Shown piece after piece: positions 42,201-52,351 of a DNA stretch of 64,000 nucleotides. Within the stretch, counting starts at the first letter, position 1. Every line of letters starts with the position of its first letter. A program made the translations under genes and the position numbers. The notes under the pieces are model-generated. The model did not search any database, was not told where the DNA came from, and saw only the letters and a list, made by a program, of their open reading frames with translations. The stretch is from Stemphylium vesicarium. Lineage: Eukaryota; Ascomycota; Dothideomycetes; Pleosporales; Pleosporaceae. Location of the stretch: contig QXCR01000002.1 of the NCBI GenBank assembly GCA_004380135.1, forward strand, positions 62,001-126,000. Reading direction: 5' to 3'.

Positions 42201-42935
42201 GATCCCTCTCTCTCCAAGTCGTTGATCAAGTCGACCGAACTTCAGTGCTCAGACGAGATTCTCACAATTGTGGCTATGATCAGCGCCACACAGAACGTAT
42301 TCCACCGCCCGCGAGACAAGCAACAGCAAGCCGACCAAAAGAAGCAGAAGTTCAACGACCCGTCGGGCGATCATATTACGCTTCTAAACGTGTACAATGG
42401 CTGGAAACAAGGCGGATTCAGTACGCCCTGGTGCCATGAGAACTTTGTCATGCCAAAGAACATGCAGCGAGTGCGCGACGTCCGCAACCAATTGTTGCAG
42501 ATTATGGCGCGCCACAAGCACCAGGTAGTGTCATGTGGCCGTAACACGATCAAGGTCCGCCAAGCGCTCTGTTCAGGCTTCTTCCGAAACTCTGCCCGCA
42601 AAGACCCCGCTGAAGGTTACAAGACGCTTGTTGAAGGCACACCCGTCTACCTGCATCCTTCGTCGTCGCTCTTTGGCAAGCCTGCCGAGCACGTCATCTA
42701 TCACTCACTCGTCGAGACGACGAAAGAATATATGCATTTCTGTAGTGCTATCGAGCCGAAGTGGCTGGTGGAAGCCGCGCCCACGTTCTTCAAGGTAGCG
42801 CCGACGGATCGGTTGAGTAAGAGGAAGAAGGCGGAGAGAATTCAGCCATTGCACAACAAGTTCGCTGGCGAAGATGACTGGAGACTAAGCGCTCAAAGGA
42901 GAGCGGGTAGGGGAGGTGGTGGTACATGGGGTTAG
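39282..42935 (+). CDS. PRP22: Pre-mRNA-splicing DEAH-box helicase PRP22 (DHX8)
   Basis: It remodels the spliceosome after the second step and releases mature mRNA, in the nucleus. Single exon, 1217 aa, matching the DHX8/Prp22 family. The N-terminal helical segment (MDDLANLEFLSLVSKVTSEI) is followed by a charged RS-like region. The S1 RNA-binding domain typical of Prp22 covers about residues 250-330 (VYDGKVTGVKDFGCFVNLQG). Helicase motifs follow in order: I GDTGSGKTTQ (about 576), II DEAHERT (about 672), III SATLDADKFSEYF, V TNIAETSLTIDG, VI QRSGRAGRTGPGKC. The HA2/OB-fold region comes next, and the protein ends in RAGRGGGGTWG. The S1 domain separates it from Prp2, Prp16 and Prp43. The start has a perfect Kozak-like context. 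Confidence 0.97.
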   Translation: MDDLANLEFLSLVSKVTSEIQNHVGVSDKTLAEFVIDQHASCKHVADFKQQLEAVGAEFPQSLVESIDRLILTLHPKYKNKGVGGRQAGANGEDGGDDTSRKTRVFKGLAIPDKDVDYDVADEDAANDAPQADALDDTFAMLEGLAGKGPGKPKERSRKRSMSPYDSDDDISRSKRHRQRDTSYSGSRSPSPRRGREREQNDELVFQDEFGRTRTVKPTGNKQRSRKKYRDEDLDEFRRPPTPELDDEPVLYKVYDGKVTGVKDFGCFVNLQGVKGKVDGLVHVTQMMEGRVNHPSDLVSRWQEVKVKVIKTENGRVSLSMKEVDQRTGRDLAPGKRIAAFGTGANSQGLGGIPGVDSSVPVVEDGYNSRKNGMRKRMTSPERWEIKQLIASGVIPKSDYPDIDEDFNAHINGEGGFEEEEDVDIEVREEEPPFLAGQTKQSLELSPIRVVKAPDGSLNRAAMAGDTLAKERRDLKQQEAQEKAAKEAANVDLSSQWNDPMAEQRQFASDLRNARTNQPSQALPEWKKISTNSRETSFGKRTNMSIKEQRESLPVFKFRNQLLEAVATHQILIVVGDTGSGKTTQMTQYLAEAGYGNELVIGCTQPRRVAAMSVAKRVAEEVGCSLGNEVGYTIRFEDKTSPDTRIKYMTDGILQREILLDPMLSKYSCIMLDEAHERTIATDVLFGLLKKTLKRRPDMKLIVTSATLDADKFSEYFYKCPIFSIPGRTFPVEVMYSREPESDYLDAALVTVMQIHLTEPAGDILLFLTGKEEIDSSCEIISERMKALGPNVPELMILPIYGALPSEVASRIFEPAPAGSRKCVIATNIAETSLTIDGIYYVVDPGFVKQSSYDGKLGMDRLQITPISQAQARQRSGRAGRTGPGKCFRLYTEAAFQNEMLPTTIPEIQRQNLSNTILMLKAMGINDLLHFDFMDPPPTNTMLTALEELYQLGALDDEGLLTRLGRQMADFPMDPSLSKSLIKSTELQCSDEILTIVAMISATQNVFHRPRDKQQQADQKKQKFNDPSGDHITLLNVYNGWKQGGFSTPWCHENFVMPKNMQRVRDVRNQLLQIMARHKHQVVSCGRNTIKVRQALCSGFFRNSARKDPAEGYKTLVEGTPVYLHPSSSLFGKPAEHVIYHSLVETTKEYMHFCSAIEPKWLVEAAPTFFKVAPTDRLSKRKKAERIQPLHNKFAGEDDWRLSAQRRAGRGGGGTWG

Positions 42936-43300
42936 TTCTGGAAAATGTGTAATTTGTATGTGATACCTAGTATAAAATTCGACAATTAGCTTTGATGCGC
43001 AAGGAGCGGTGACGTTCGATTTCAAATATCCAACTGCGGAGAATAGTAAACCCAAAAGTTTGTTGTACAAGAGATAATTCATATAGAGATGATCAGATAA
43101 TTCTTTCACGCCTTTCGCGCCCTATTTCACTTGGTTGTGATGGACTCGGTCTTTTAGATGGTGGTGGTGCACAGACGCATACTTAGTACCTTATTCGGAC
43201 AGCGCGACCGCGTTTTCGCGTGTTTACGGTCCCCGCAGAACTCTAGGGCTCCTGTCTCTAGCAAACAGCACCCCCACATCGCCATAGCCATAGCCAAACC
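42936..43300. promoter_or_regulatory. MCM6 promoter region with E2F/SCB-like box
   Basis: The 365-bp gap lies between tandem PRP22 and MCM6. The octamer TTTTCGCG at 43213-43220 (CGCGAAAA on the other strand), about 81 bp before the MCM6 ATG, matches the core used by E2F in animals and SBF/MBF in fungi for G1/S genes. The surrounding CGCG-rich stretch adds a partial MCB-like CGCGT. No gene is seen. Confidence 0.45.
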
Positions 43301-46284
43301 ATGTCTTCGCTTTTGGATCTTGCGTTGAATTCCGACGCTGCGCCTACGCCCTCGAGCGCTTACGGCAACGATGCACGAACACCGCAGATGCGATCCTCGT
43401 CGGCGAGACCCCGCGGACCCCCGTCTGAAAGCGCTGGCGCAAACAGCGATGTAGAAGGCGACCCAGACGATGAGATTATCGGAGCACGAGTTCCGGGCAG
43501 AAGGACGAATGCACCCCGAACGGACATCCCCAAGGTGGTGGATGTCACCGGAGAGACGCTTTCAATGCGCTTTCAGGAGTTTCTAGAGAAGTGAGCTTCA
43601 CGATGCACGACATGGCGAGCCTGGCTGATGGACAAACAGCTACACAGAGGATCCGTCTTCCTCAACGCTGCCGACATCGAGCGCGGTGCCTACTACAGAC
43701 AAATATTATATCGCCCAAATACGGGGCATGCGACTCTACGGACTCTCCACCCTCTACGTCGACTACACGCATCTTCTCCGACACGAGGATGGCATTCTTG
43801 CCGCTGCCATTGCAAGCGAGTACTACCGCTTCTTGCCATACATGGTGCGATCGCTTCACAACCTCATCGCCAAGTACGAACCCAAGTACTTCCGCCAGCA
43901 CAAGCAGCCAGCCTCGACAGCCTCTGCAGCGGCCACTTCAAATGCTGGAAACACTGCAAGCCAGAACGAGAGCCTCAACGAGAAGACATCGAACCAACAG
44001 ACGGACAAGCTCTTCACATTGGCCTTCTACAACCTGCCTCTCGTCTCGCGCATTCGCCAGCTACGCACCACGTCGATTGGTAGCCTGCTCTCCATCTCGG
44101 GAACTGCGACGCGAACCTCTGAAGTTCGTCCTGAACTCTCAATGGCAACTTTCGTATGCGAGATATGTAACACTGTCGTGCCAAACATCGAGCAGACCTT
44201 CAAATACACTGAGCCGACACAATGTCCGAACATAACATGCATGAACAGAGAAGGCTGGCGACTTGATATTCGCCAATCCACGTTTGTCGACTGGCAAAAG
44301 GTGCGCATCCAGGAAAACAGTTCCGAAATTCCCACCGGTAGCATGCCAAGAACCATGGACGTCATCCTGCGAGGAGAAATGGTGGATCGTGCAAAAGCTG
44401 GAGAGAAGTGCATCTTCACTGGTACTGTCATCGTTATCCCCGACGTGAGCCAGTTCCGTGTCCCTGGTGTACGACCACAGGCCATGAGGGATACTTCAAA
44501 TGTTGCGCGAGGTAACGAAGCCGGTGGATCTGGTGTTAGTGGACTCAAAGCGCTCGGTGTCCGCGATCTCACATATCGCATGTCCTTCCTAGCATGCATG
44601 GTCTCGCCAGATCACTCCACTCCAGGACAATCTTCGAACCACCACTTGACAGGTCAAGCCAGCAACATCCTCGCATCTCTTGGCCAGGGTCAGATCGAAT
44701 CCAACGCAACGAGCGGCGAGGAGGCACAAGAGGAGTACCTTGGCACCCTGACCGCTGCCGAGATACAGGATCTCAAGGACATGGTGCACAAGCCCAACAT
44801 TTTCATGCGACTCGTCGACTCAATTGCGCCCATGGTCTACGGTCACCAAGTCATCAAGAAGGGTCTGCTCCTGCAACTCATGGGTGGTGTGTCAAAAGAA
44901 ACGCCAGAGGGCATGGCGCTACGTGGAGATATCAACATCTGCATTGTTGGTGACCCCTCAACATCAAAGTCGCAGTTCTTGAAGTACATCTGCAGCTTTC
45001 TTCCTCGCGCCGTCTACACCTCGGGTAAGGCATCCTCAGCTGCTGGTCTCACAGCGGCCGTTGTCAAGGATGAAGAGACTGGCGAGTTCACTATCGAAGC
45101 CGGTGCCCTCATGCTTGCTGACAACGGTATTTGTGCTATTGACGAGTTTGACAAGATGGACATTGCCGACCAAGTCGCTATTCACGAAGCTATGGAACAG
45201 CAGACCATCTCTATTGCAAAGGCTGGAATCCAGGCTACGCTCAATGCTCGTACTTCCATCCTTGCAGCTGCCAATCCAGTGGGCGGTCGCTACAACCGCA
45301 AGACGACACTGCGCGCCAATGTCAACATGTCTGCGCCCATCATGTCCCGTTTCGATCTGTTTTTTGTGGTCCTCGATGAGTGTGACGAGGCTGTTGATCG
45401 CCATCTCGCAGAGCATATCGTTGGCATTCACCAGCACCGAGATGAAGCCGTAGACCCCGAGTTCAACACCGAACAACTCCAACGCTACATCCGGTTCGCT
45501 AGGACTTTCAGGCCTGAGTTCACTGATGAGGCGAGAGAAACACTTGTTGAGAAATACAAGGAGCTACGTGCAGATGATGCTCAAGGCGGTATTGGCCGCA
45601 ACAGCTACCGCATCACGGTCCGTCAGCTGGAGAGTATGATTCGTCTATCCGAAGCCATCGCCAAAGCCAACTGCGTCACGGACATTACCCCCGAGTTTGT
45701 GAAAGAGGCTTACAACCTCCTCCGCCAGTCCATCATCTCCGTGGAGAAGGATGACATCGAGGTAGAGGACGATGACGACGAAGCCCTCCTTGCAGCGGCG
45801 GCCGCAGCCGAGCAAGACGGCGACGCTCCAATGGACGACGACCAGCAAGAGCCTGCACGGGACCGGACTGCGACACCCGCTGTAGTAGCACCCCGTGAGA
45901 AGACGAAGATTACACACGACAAGTACGTGGCCATGCGCAACATGTTTGTCAAGCGCGTCAACGAAGACCAAGAAGAGACGCAAGACGGTGTCGAAGAAGA
46001 AGAGCTGTTGGTCTGGTACCTCGAGCAGAAGGAGAACGAGATGGAGACCCAGGAGGATTTGGAGAAGGAACGCGCGCTTGCGAAGAAGGTGCTGAAGAAG
46101 GTTGTCAAGGTATGTGAAGACGGTTCGAACGCCCTGAAGATATGAATGCTAACAAAGTTGATAGGAACAATACCTCATGTTGATCCGGGGTGAAGGTCTC
46201 GCCGACGAACAAGGCCAGGCCGAGGGTAACGACAAGGTGGTTTATGTGCTGCATCCCAACTGCCCGATTGAGGACATTGCTTAA
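43301..46284 (+). CDS. MCM6: Replicative helicase subunit MCM6
   Basis: A subunit of the MCM2-7 hexamer that licenses origins and unwinds DNA as part of CMG, in the nucleus. Three exons (43301-43590, 43640-46109, 46165-46284) with introns of 49 and 55 nt give 959 aa. The first join gives FLEN|YTEDPSSSTLPTSS. The MCM N-terminal zinc finger shows CEICNTVV and CPNITCMNREGW. The AAA+ domain has Walker A GDPSTSKSQFLKY (about 534), Walker B ICAIDEFDKM and the arginine finger SRFDLFF. The C-terminal winged-helix segment is completed by the last exon (EQYLMLIRGEGLADEQ, VLHPNCPIEDIA), as in MCM6 rather than other MCMs. An acidic linker (EVEDDDDEALLAA) precedes it. Without the last splice the protein would stop 12 residues into the intron. 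Confidence 0.97.
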
Positions 46285-46458
46285 ACGTTGATACATAAGT
46301 TAGCCATAATGTTATACCCCAAGTCGTCGCAAGTTTTACTGAATGTTATTTTTTGTTGAATTATTGTTTGATCAAGCATATCCAAGAAATCTATACATGG
46401 GATCTCCCTTGTTATCCTAATTTTGCGAGCGTTTACCTGCTCGTACAACTCATCCTAT

Positions 46459-47711
46459 TCAAGCCTTCTTGCTCTTCAATGCCTCCACAAATTCCTTTGG
46501 CGGTTGCTGTTCGTAGCCTTCGGGATTGTTCTCTGTCCATTTCCACAGATCGGCGCACGCATCCTCTAGTGTGAACTCGGTCTTCCAGTCGAGCTCCTTG
46601 TTCGCCAGTGTGGGGTTGGCCGTCAGATCGAGCACGTCACCCTGTCTCCGTGGGGCGACTTCATAGGGCAGGTCGCGTCCGACAACGTTGCTGAAAGCCT
46701 TGATCATTTCGAAGACGGTGGAGCCCTTGCCAGTACCCAGGTTCCAAGCCTTGACACCTGGCTGTTGGTCACGGAGGTAGTTGAGGGCTTGGAGATGGCC
46801 GCGCGCTAGATCGAGAACGTGGATGTAATCGCGGATCGCTGTGCCATCCTTGCTGGCGTAGTCGTCACCAAAGACGAGGAGTTTGTCGCGCTTGCCGATC
46901 GCAACTTGCGCCAACAAGGGTAGCAGGTTGTATGGTACACCAAGAGGGTTCTCCCCCATGATGCCACTGGGATGCGCACCAGCGGGGTTGAAGTATCGCA
47001 GCAGCGCAGCGTTCCACTTTTTGATGTCCTTCTCGTCCTTGCCGGCCTTCTTCGCGTTGTTGCGCTCGGCTTCAATCGTGTCTGTGATGGCGCCCTCGAT
47101 GGTCGACTTGGTGCGACCGTAGACATTGGTCGGGCCGATGGGGCAGTGTTCGGGGATCGGAATCATATTGGGGACGCGCGTCGCGTCGCCGTAGACGGTC
47201 GCGGAGGAGGAGAAGACAATGTTGTTGACATTGTGCTTGACCATGGAGGAAAGGAGGGCGATGGACCCCCCGACGTTGACGCGGTAGTATGTCAGAGGAA
47301 TCTCGCCAGACTCGCCAACAGCCTGGAGAATGTTAGATGTAACGGGCACAGTCGCAATTAGGACTTGTACTGACTTTCAACGCCGCGAAGTGGATGACAT
47401 TGTCAATGTCTGGGTTCTCCTCAAACACCTTGTCGAGTGCCGCCTCATCTGTTACATCGACTTGGTAGAAGGCTGGTCGCTTGCCGCAGATGAGCTCGAT
47501 GCGGTTGACGACTTCTGGGGAGGAGTTGTAGAGGTTGTCGACGATGACGACCTTGTAGTCTGCTTCAAGGAGGGCGAGGGCTGTAAAGGAGCCAATGTAG
47601 CCAGTACCACTAAGTCACCGTCAGTATTAATTGCTCATGAGCATGTCGTCGAGCTGCATGGCGGGGTGGAGGGGTAACCTACCCAGTGACAAGAACAGAT
47701 CCTACGACCAT
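46459..47711 (-). CDS. galE: UDP-glucose 4-epimerase
   Basis: An NAD-dependent short-chain dehydrogenase-type epimerase that interconverts UDP-glucose and UDP-galactose (Leloir pathway; galactose for glycans). Three exons (47683-47711, 47375-47609, 46459-47322) with introns of 73 and 52 nt give 375 aa. This is a stand-alone epimerase without the mutarotase domain fused in yeast GAL10. The 29-nt first exon and second exon together form the Rossmann motif VLVTGG|TGYIGS. Further support comes from VIHFAALK|AVGES, the catalytic VFSSSATVYG serine, the Y-x-x-x-K of NVYGRTKSTIE, ALLRYFNPAGAHPSG and RDYIHVLDLARGH. No targeting signal is seen. It converges with MCM6, with 174 bp between the stops. Confidence 0.96.
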
Positions 47712-49493
47712 ATTGGCGACTTGATTTATAGTGAAGATGAGGTTTGGAGTACAGAGGAAGTGGCTCTTATGCGATTTGCGGTTCGCGTTTACCTGGGAGG
47801 TTGCAGGAGATATAAAAAGTAGGCAACACAAGATGCTGGGTTCCCGGGCTGTGGCACTAGTGATGCGCCAGGAGCAGGCGGATAGGTTGCCGTATGAGGC
47901 AAGGGCGTGGTGGCCGCAATCCCAAACTCCCGGTCGCTGCTGGAAACGTTTCGATTTTACTTCTGGGGTGACATCTGTTCACCCTCCATAGTCTGGAACA
48001 TGTTGCCTTACAGATCGCACCAACAGGGGTGTGTCCGGACTGGACGACATGGTGTCGTACCAACCCCGTACAATGCCACCTTGTCTGGAAGGGAAAGACG
48101 TATTTCGTGGTACTCTACCAGTGTATTAGCATCAGACGTGCTGAGGTGATCCGGCCTTTCTACCCCAGCACGCCTCTAGGGGATTACATATCCTGACGCT
48201 GTCGCGGATTACCTAGACTGCCCATCGGTGGGTATCACCTCGTGGAGAAGCAGCCTACACGCAGCTGTACCGGACTTGAACAACTTGGCAAGCCGCTTGA
48301 AAGCCTCGCAGGTCCATAGTCTGCCAGTCACTGCACTACTGTAGGACATGTTTCGCAAACTAAAGGTTGGGAGCGGCATGCACATGCGAGACGGCGAAAT
48401 TAGGCGTGTTTGTCTCAGGGTCTGGTGCTCCGCTTCGCAGCTGGGCCCGGAAATTTCACATGCATCATCCATGTCTGGTGGTAGCGGAGACACTAGCTTA
48501 CGGGCTGGCGAGAGAGTGTTGATAGATGGGCCATTTCTCCCAGAATGCGATGCCTCTCCTGTTTCGATCGTGTCTTTTTCCTAGTTTTCTCGTCAAAGCA
48601 CTGCCATGTCACACCACACCGCCGGAATGAGCGAGCGCTCGCTTAACCTACCGTTTGCGGCTTCTTTGCGCGCTGGCCGGACCCTTGCACCCTCTCAGCG
48701 CGACATCGAACTTTCATCAACCCCATTGCCATCACCCAGACACGTCAAAGACATTGCGCTCGAGTCCAGGAACATGATCGCGAGTCGTGCACTGGAGACA
48801 TCCAAGCATCCATTCCCCATCTCGCGCACGTAATAGCGCAGTAGCGCCGCCAGCCTCGACGCGTGAAACTTCGTACACGTGTTTACGGACCCTGCTGCAG
48901 GAACCCGCCATCAACAATATCGGAACCCGAGCTGTCAACGCAAAATCTGCACTGCGACAACGCGCCCGGAATCGCGACGTTTGAACGAGGACGAGCTGGA
49001 TCTCGAGGCCAAATGTGAGTTTTTTGCGCATCTCCTACCCTGGTCAATTTGATGTTCCATCACCCCAGCCTCACCACCTCGAAGCCGACGTGTTCGTGTT
49101 GACGTGCCCGTCTTCTTCACTTTTATCTTCACCGCGCAAACTTTTGTCAATTGTCATCATGGAAGGCATCTATCCTGCCCCGCTCTTTCTCTCTATTGTC
49201 TCTGTTATTGTCACCAAGTCACAATCTCTTGCTGCACTGTTATTGTCGGACGGCTCATTGTCAAACGGCATCCGTATGTTCTCATTATGAATGGCGACAT
49301 CCACTGCTCAGTCTCCTTCGAACGAATCCCAACTCACTCATATCTAGTCTTCAGCGAAACTATCCATACCTGGCTTAGAGTTTCCTAATACCGAGGAGAC
49401 ACCAGCAGCACCAAATACATCGTCCTTTTCAGTTTGGAAGAACCGCATCTCAGATTTAATCTTCGAAAAGCACACGCCGAATATCTTCTCGAA
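47712..49493. other. Long intergenic region
   Basis: The 1.78-kb gap separates divergent epimerase and SUN-domain genes. A 75-codon frame at 48606-48833 and a few shorter ones resemble no family. The CT-rich, T-rich stretch at 49020-49430 just upstream of the SUN gene probably holds its promoter and a long 5' UTR. No RNA gene or mobile element is recognised. Confidence 0.4.
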
Positions 49494-51926
49494 ATGTCTC
49501 AACGCGCTAATACGGGTGCTCCCACACCTTCCCGCCGATCAGGCCGCCTCAGTACCAAGGCAAGCTCGGTCGGTGGAGAAACCGCAGTCACTACTGCCAC
49601 CGCTTCCGGTACCGTAAAGCGCAACAAAACCACCTTGACGCAAGTAAAAGCCCGTCGGTCCAATGCTTATGGTGCGAGCGGTCGTGTCGGAAATCCCGAC
49701 AAACTTCCGGCTGCCCCGGCAACTGGTTTCGCACAGGCCTTTAGGAATCAGCTCAACAAATCTGGCATTCAGGAGACAGAAGAAGAAGAGGAGGAGGAGG
49801 AAGAGGATGAGGGCGAGGAAATTGATGAGCTGGGTGGCGCTCCGCAATCAGAGTTCCTCAACCAATCTCGTCATACAGGTCAATCCTCGCCAAATAATTC
49901 ACGCAATACTACCTCAAAATCGAAAGCCACACCTGGATACTCCTTCATGGAAAGCGACGACTTCAGCCCCAGCGAGGACGACCTTGCAGCATCCGTCGGC
50001 AACACCTCCAAATCATTTGGTCTTTCTCATGAAGCTGGTATGCTTGTATCTCGAGATCCATTCGTCGGTTACCCGATCCAAGACGACCGCGGAAGTTCAC
50101 CTTTCGTCAAGCCTACTGCACCAAACCGCAAGCCTCCTCGTACCCTGAACGGAGCTAGATCCAATGGACCCACCCCCGTTCAAGCCCCTTCTAGGACCCC
50201 AGCTCAAGACAAGACTCCGAATCCAGCTGAGAATGGCAAGTCGACTACTACAGGCCAAACCTCAACTAGAGCAAATGCAGAGCAAGCCCCGGTTCGCGCT
50301 ACTCCAACCGAAATCGAGCATTCAGTCGATGCGTTGATTGCGGAGGAGCAAGCTAGGTTAAAGCGGGATGGTCTGCCACTACCCCAGCCGCAACGCGAAC
50401 CGGATCGACGTCGCCCCCATAAGAAGGATCCCGTTGAAGTGAATGCATGGATTGGAGACGTCGAGCAATATGAGAACGAGGAGGACGAGCCTGTATGGCG
50501 CTGGAGGCAGGCTCTTACTTGGGCATTCTGGGGTCTATCGGGTTGCCTTTTGATCGGTTGGGTTGCATCCTTCATGATAGGCGCCAGCAACTCGGAGTCA
50601 TCGTCGGGGGCCCCTGGTTTGGCTAATGCTGTAGGCTCTCGGTTCGCCTACACGTTCGACAGGGTCGCCGAGTTCATCGCTCCCCCGGCTAGAACAATGG
50701 ACGCGAAGCGACAAGTCGAGCTCGAGATGGAACGCATCAATGCTTACAAGGCCAACGGCGAGGATCATTTCCTGTGGGGCCGCATGTCCAATATGGAAGA
50801 CAAATGGTCTAAGCGACTTGACGAGATGCACGCCACCCTAGAGGCGCTCCAGGAGCAGCTTCCGGATATGTTGATTATGCGCCGTCACAACGATGGCTCT
50901 TTCGAAATTAGTGACAACTTTTGGCATGCCTTGATCAGTAAGGCGCGTTCAAACTCCGACCCTGAATGGGCTTCTTATCTCGAGGAGACCAAGGAAAAGC
51001 TTCGCGATCTCTTCGACCCAACTGCCTATAAGGAGCGCAACGCCAACTCCAAGCCTACCGATACCTGGGTGGAAGCTGTTACCCGCGATGAATTCGTTCA
51101 CCACGTCGAGAAGCAGTACAAGAACATCACGGAACGAGTCGATAAGCAGCTGAATGAAGCAATTCGAGCCCAGAGCGCAGAACTCAAGGTGATGATGAAG
51201 ACAGAGGCTAAGAAGACTATGATGGACCAGATGCGTCTGAATGCGCTCGCGCAGGCCAACCTTGTTGCCAACTACGAACTCCACCTCACGAAGCCCAACT
51301 ACTTTTCTCCCGGCCTAGGCGCTATGATCGATCCAGACCTGTCGTCCGTCACCTTCAACAACAAACCCGGTCGCATTGCTGGGCTCGCGCGCCGCTTCTC
51401 CTGGGCGCCTGTTCGCAACCCTCCCATCACCGCTCTCACCAAGTGGGAAGAACCAGGCGACTGTTGGTGCTCAGCCAGCCAGGATCCCGCATCACCCGGT
51501 CAGGCCCAACTCGCCGTCCGGCTGTCACGCCCCGTCACACCCAAGCAAGTCACCATTGAGCACGTGCCCATGAGCATGATGCCCGCCCGCAAGATCAACA
51601 ACGCACCCCGCGACATGGAGCTCTGGGTCCAAACAGACGCGCCCATCACGCCCTACTACAGCCACCGCCAAGTCAGCTGCCGGGCCCCGGCACCAGAGAG
51701 TAACGGAGGTGGTTGGAAGTGCTTGGGTTCCTTCAAGTACAACATTCACGCTTCCAACCACCTCCAGACATTCGATCTGGCCGGCGAGCCTTCGGAGCCC
51801 GTGTCCCGCGCTGTCTTGCGTGTCACTAGCAATTGGGGCGCTAGCCACACTTGCTTGTACCAGGTCAGGCTGCATGGAACCGACGCAGAGAAGGACTTTG
51901 AGTATCCGGTTACTCTGATGGATTAG
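49494..51926 (+). CDS. SUN-domain nuclear-envelope protein (Sad1/UNC-84)
   Basis: An inner-nuclear-membrane protein of the LINC complex that links chromatin or the spindle pole body to the cytoskeleton. Single exon, 810 aa from the first ATG at 49494. The nucleoplasmic N-terminus (residues 1-335) is disordered, basic and S/T-rich, with an acidic run (about 12 Glu) near residue 105. One membrane helix follows at about 342-362 (WAFWGLSGCLLIGWVASFMI). A luminal coiled-coil-like part spans about 400-590. The C-terminal SUN domain covers about 605-805: WEEPGDCWCSASQDPASPGQAQLAV, RLSRPVTPKQVTIEHVP, RAVLRVTSNWGASHTCLYQVRLHG. The paired cysteines near CWC and TCLYQVRLHG are SUN-domain landmarks. Fungal size and layout match Sad1-like proteins. 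Confidence 0.93.
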   Translation: MSQRANTGAPTPSRRSGRLSTKASSVGGETAVTTATASGTVKRNKTTLTQVKARRSNAYGASGRVGNPDKLPAAPATGFAQAFRNQLNKSGIQETEEEEEEEEEDEGEEIDELGGAPQSEFLNQSRHTGQSSPNNSRNTTSKSKATPGYSFMESDDFSPSEDDLAASVGNTSKSFGLSHEAGMLVSRDPFVGYPIQDDRGSSPFVKPTAPNRKPPRTLNGARSNGPTPVQAPSRTPAQDKTPNPAENGKSTTTGQTSTRANAEQAPVRATPTEIEHSVDALIAEEQARLKRDGLPLPQPQREPDRRRPHKKDPVEVNAWIGDVEQYENEEDEPVWRWRQALTWAFWGLSGCLLIGWVASFMIGASNSESSSGAPGLANAVGSRFAYTFDRVAEFIAPPARTMDAKRQVELEMERINAYKANGEDHFLWGRMSNMEDKWSKRLDEMHATLEALQEQLPDMLIMRRHNDGSFEISDNFWHALISKARSNSDPEWASYLEETKEKLRDLFDPTAYKERNANSKPTDTWVEAVTRDEFVHHVEKQYKNITERVDKQLNEAIRAQSAELKVMMKTEAKKTMMDQMRLNALAQANLVANYELHLTKPNYFSPGLGAMIDPDLSSVTFNNKPGRIAGLARRFSWAPVRNPPITALTKWEEPGDCWCSASQDPASPGQAQLAVRLSRPVTPKQVTIEHVPMSMMPARKINNAPRDMELWVQTDAPITPYYSHRQVSCRAPAPESNGGGWKCLGSFKYNIHASNHLQTFDLAGEPSEPVSRAVLRVTSNWGASHTCLYQVRLHGTDAEKDFEYPVTLMD

Positions 51927-52351
51927 GCTGGTACTTGTTGGGGTTGGGCTGGATTGGAATTGGGAGGAAGGGATCAATGAGATGGAATAATGGGAAAGGA
52001 AACAATACAAGCAGAAAAAGGAGGGGGCATGAATCGGCGTTTTTTTTTGGTGGGCATTTACGAATTGTTTGTTTGTATACCCCAGGACTAGTTTTAGAGC
52101 ATAACGAATTGACGTTTCACTTCATGAGTATGTCTGCATGTGTGTGTTGTGATTGTTTTTGCGATTTTGCTGTTTCGAAGGGAGACAGGATGAGCGATCG
52201 GTGTGATGGATGCTGTGGACACTGCGGAGCACCCCGAGCTCACCTATGTAACTGTACATTTGTCCTTTATGATGCCCTCTTACTCGGTAGGCGCTACTCT
52301 GCGCAATCTAAACGCATCTTTTTTGGTATACTGAAGACCGTCACGTCTAGG
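51927..52351. other. Intergenic, convergent 3' flanks
   Basis: The 425-bp gap lies between the convergent SUN and ARC1 genes. It is T/G-rich with a T8 run near 52041, as expected for 3' UTRs. No gene is seen. Confidence 0.45.
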
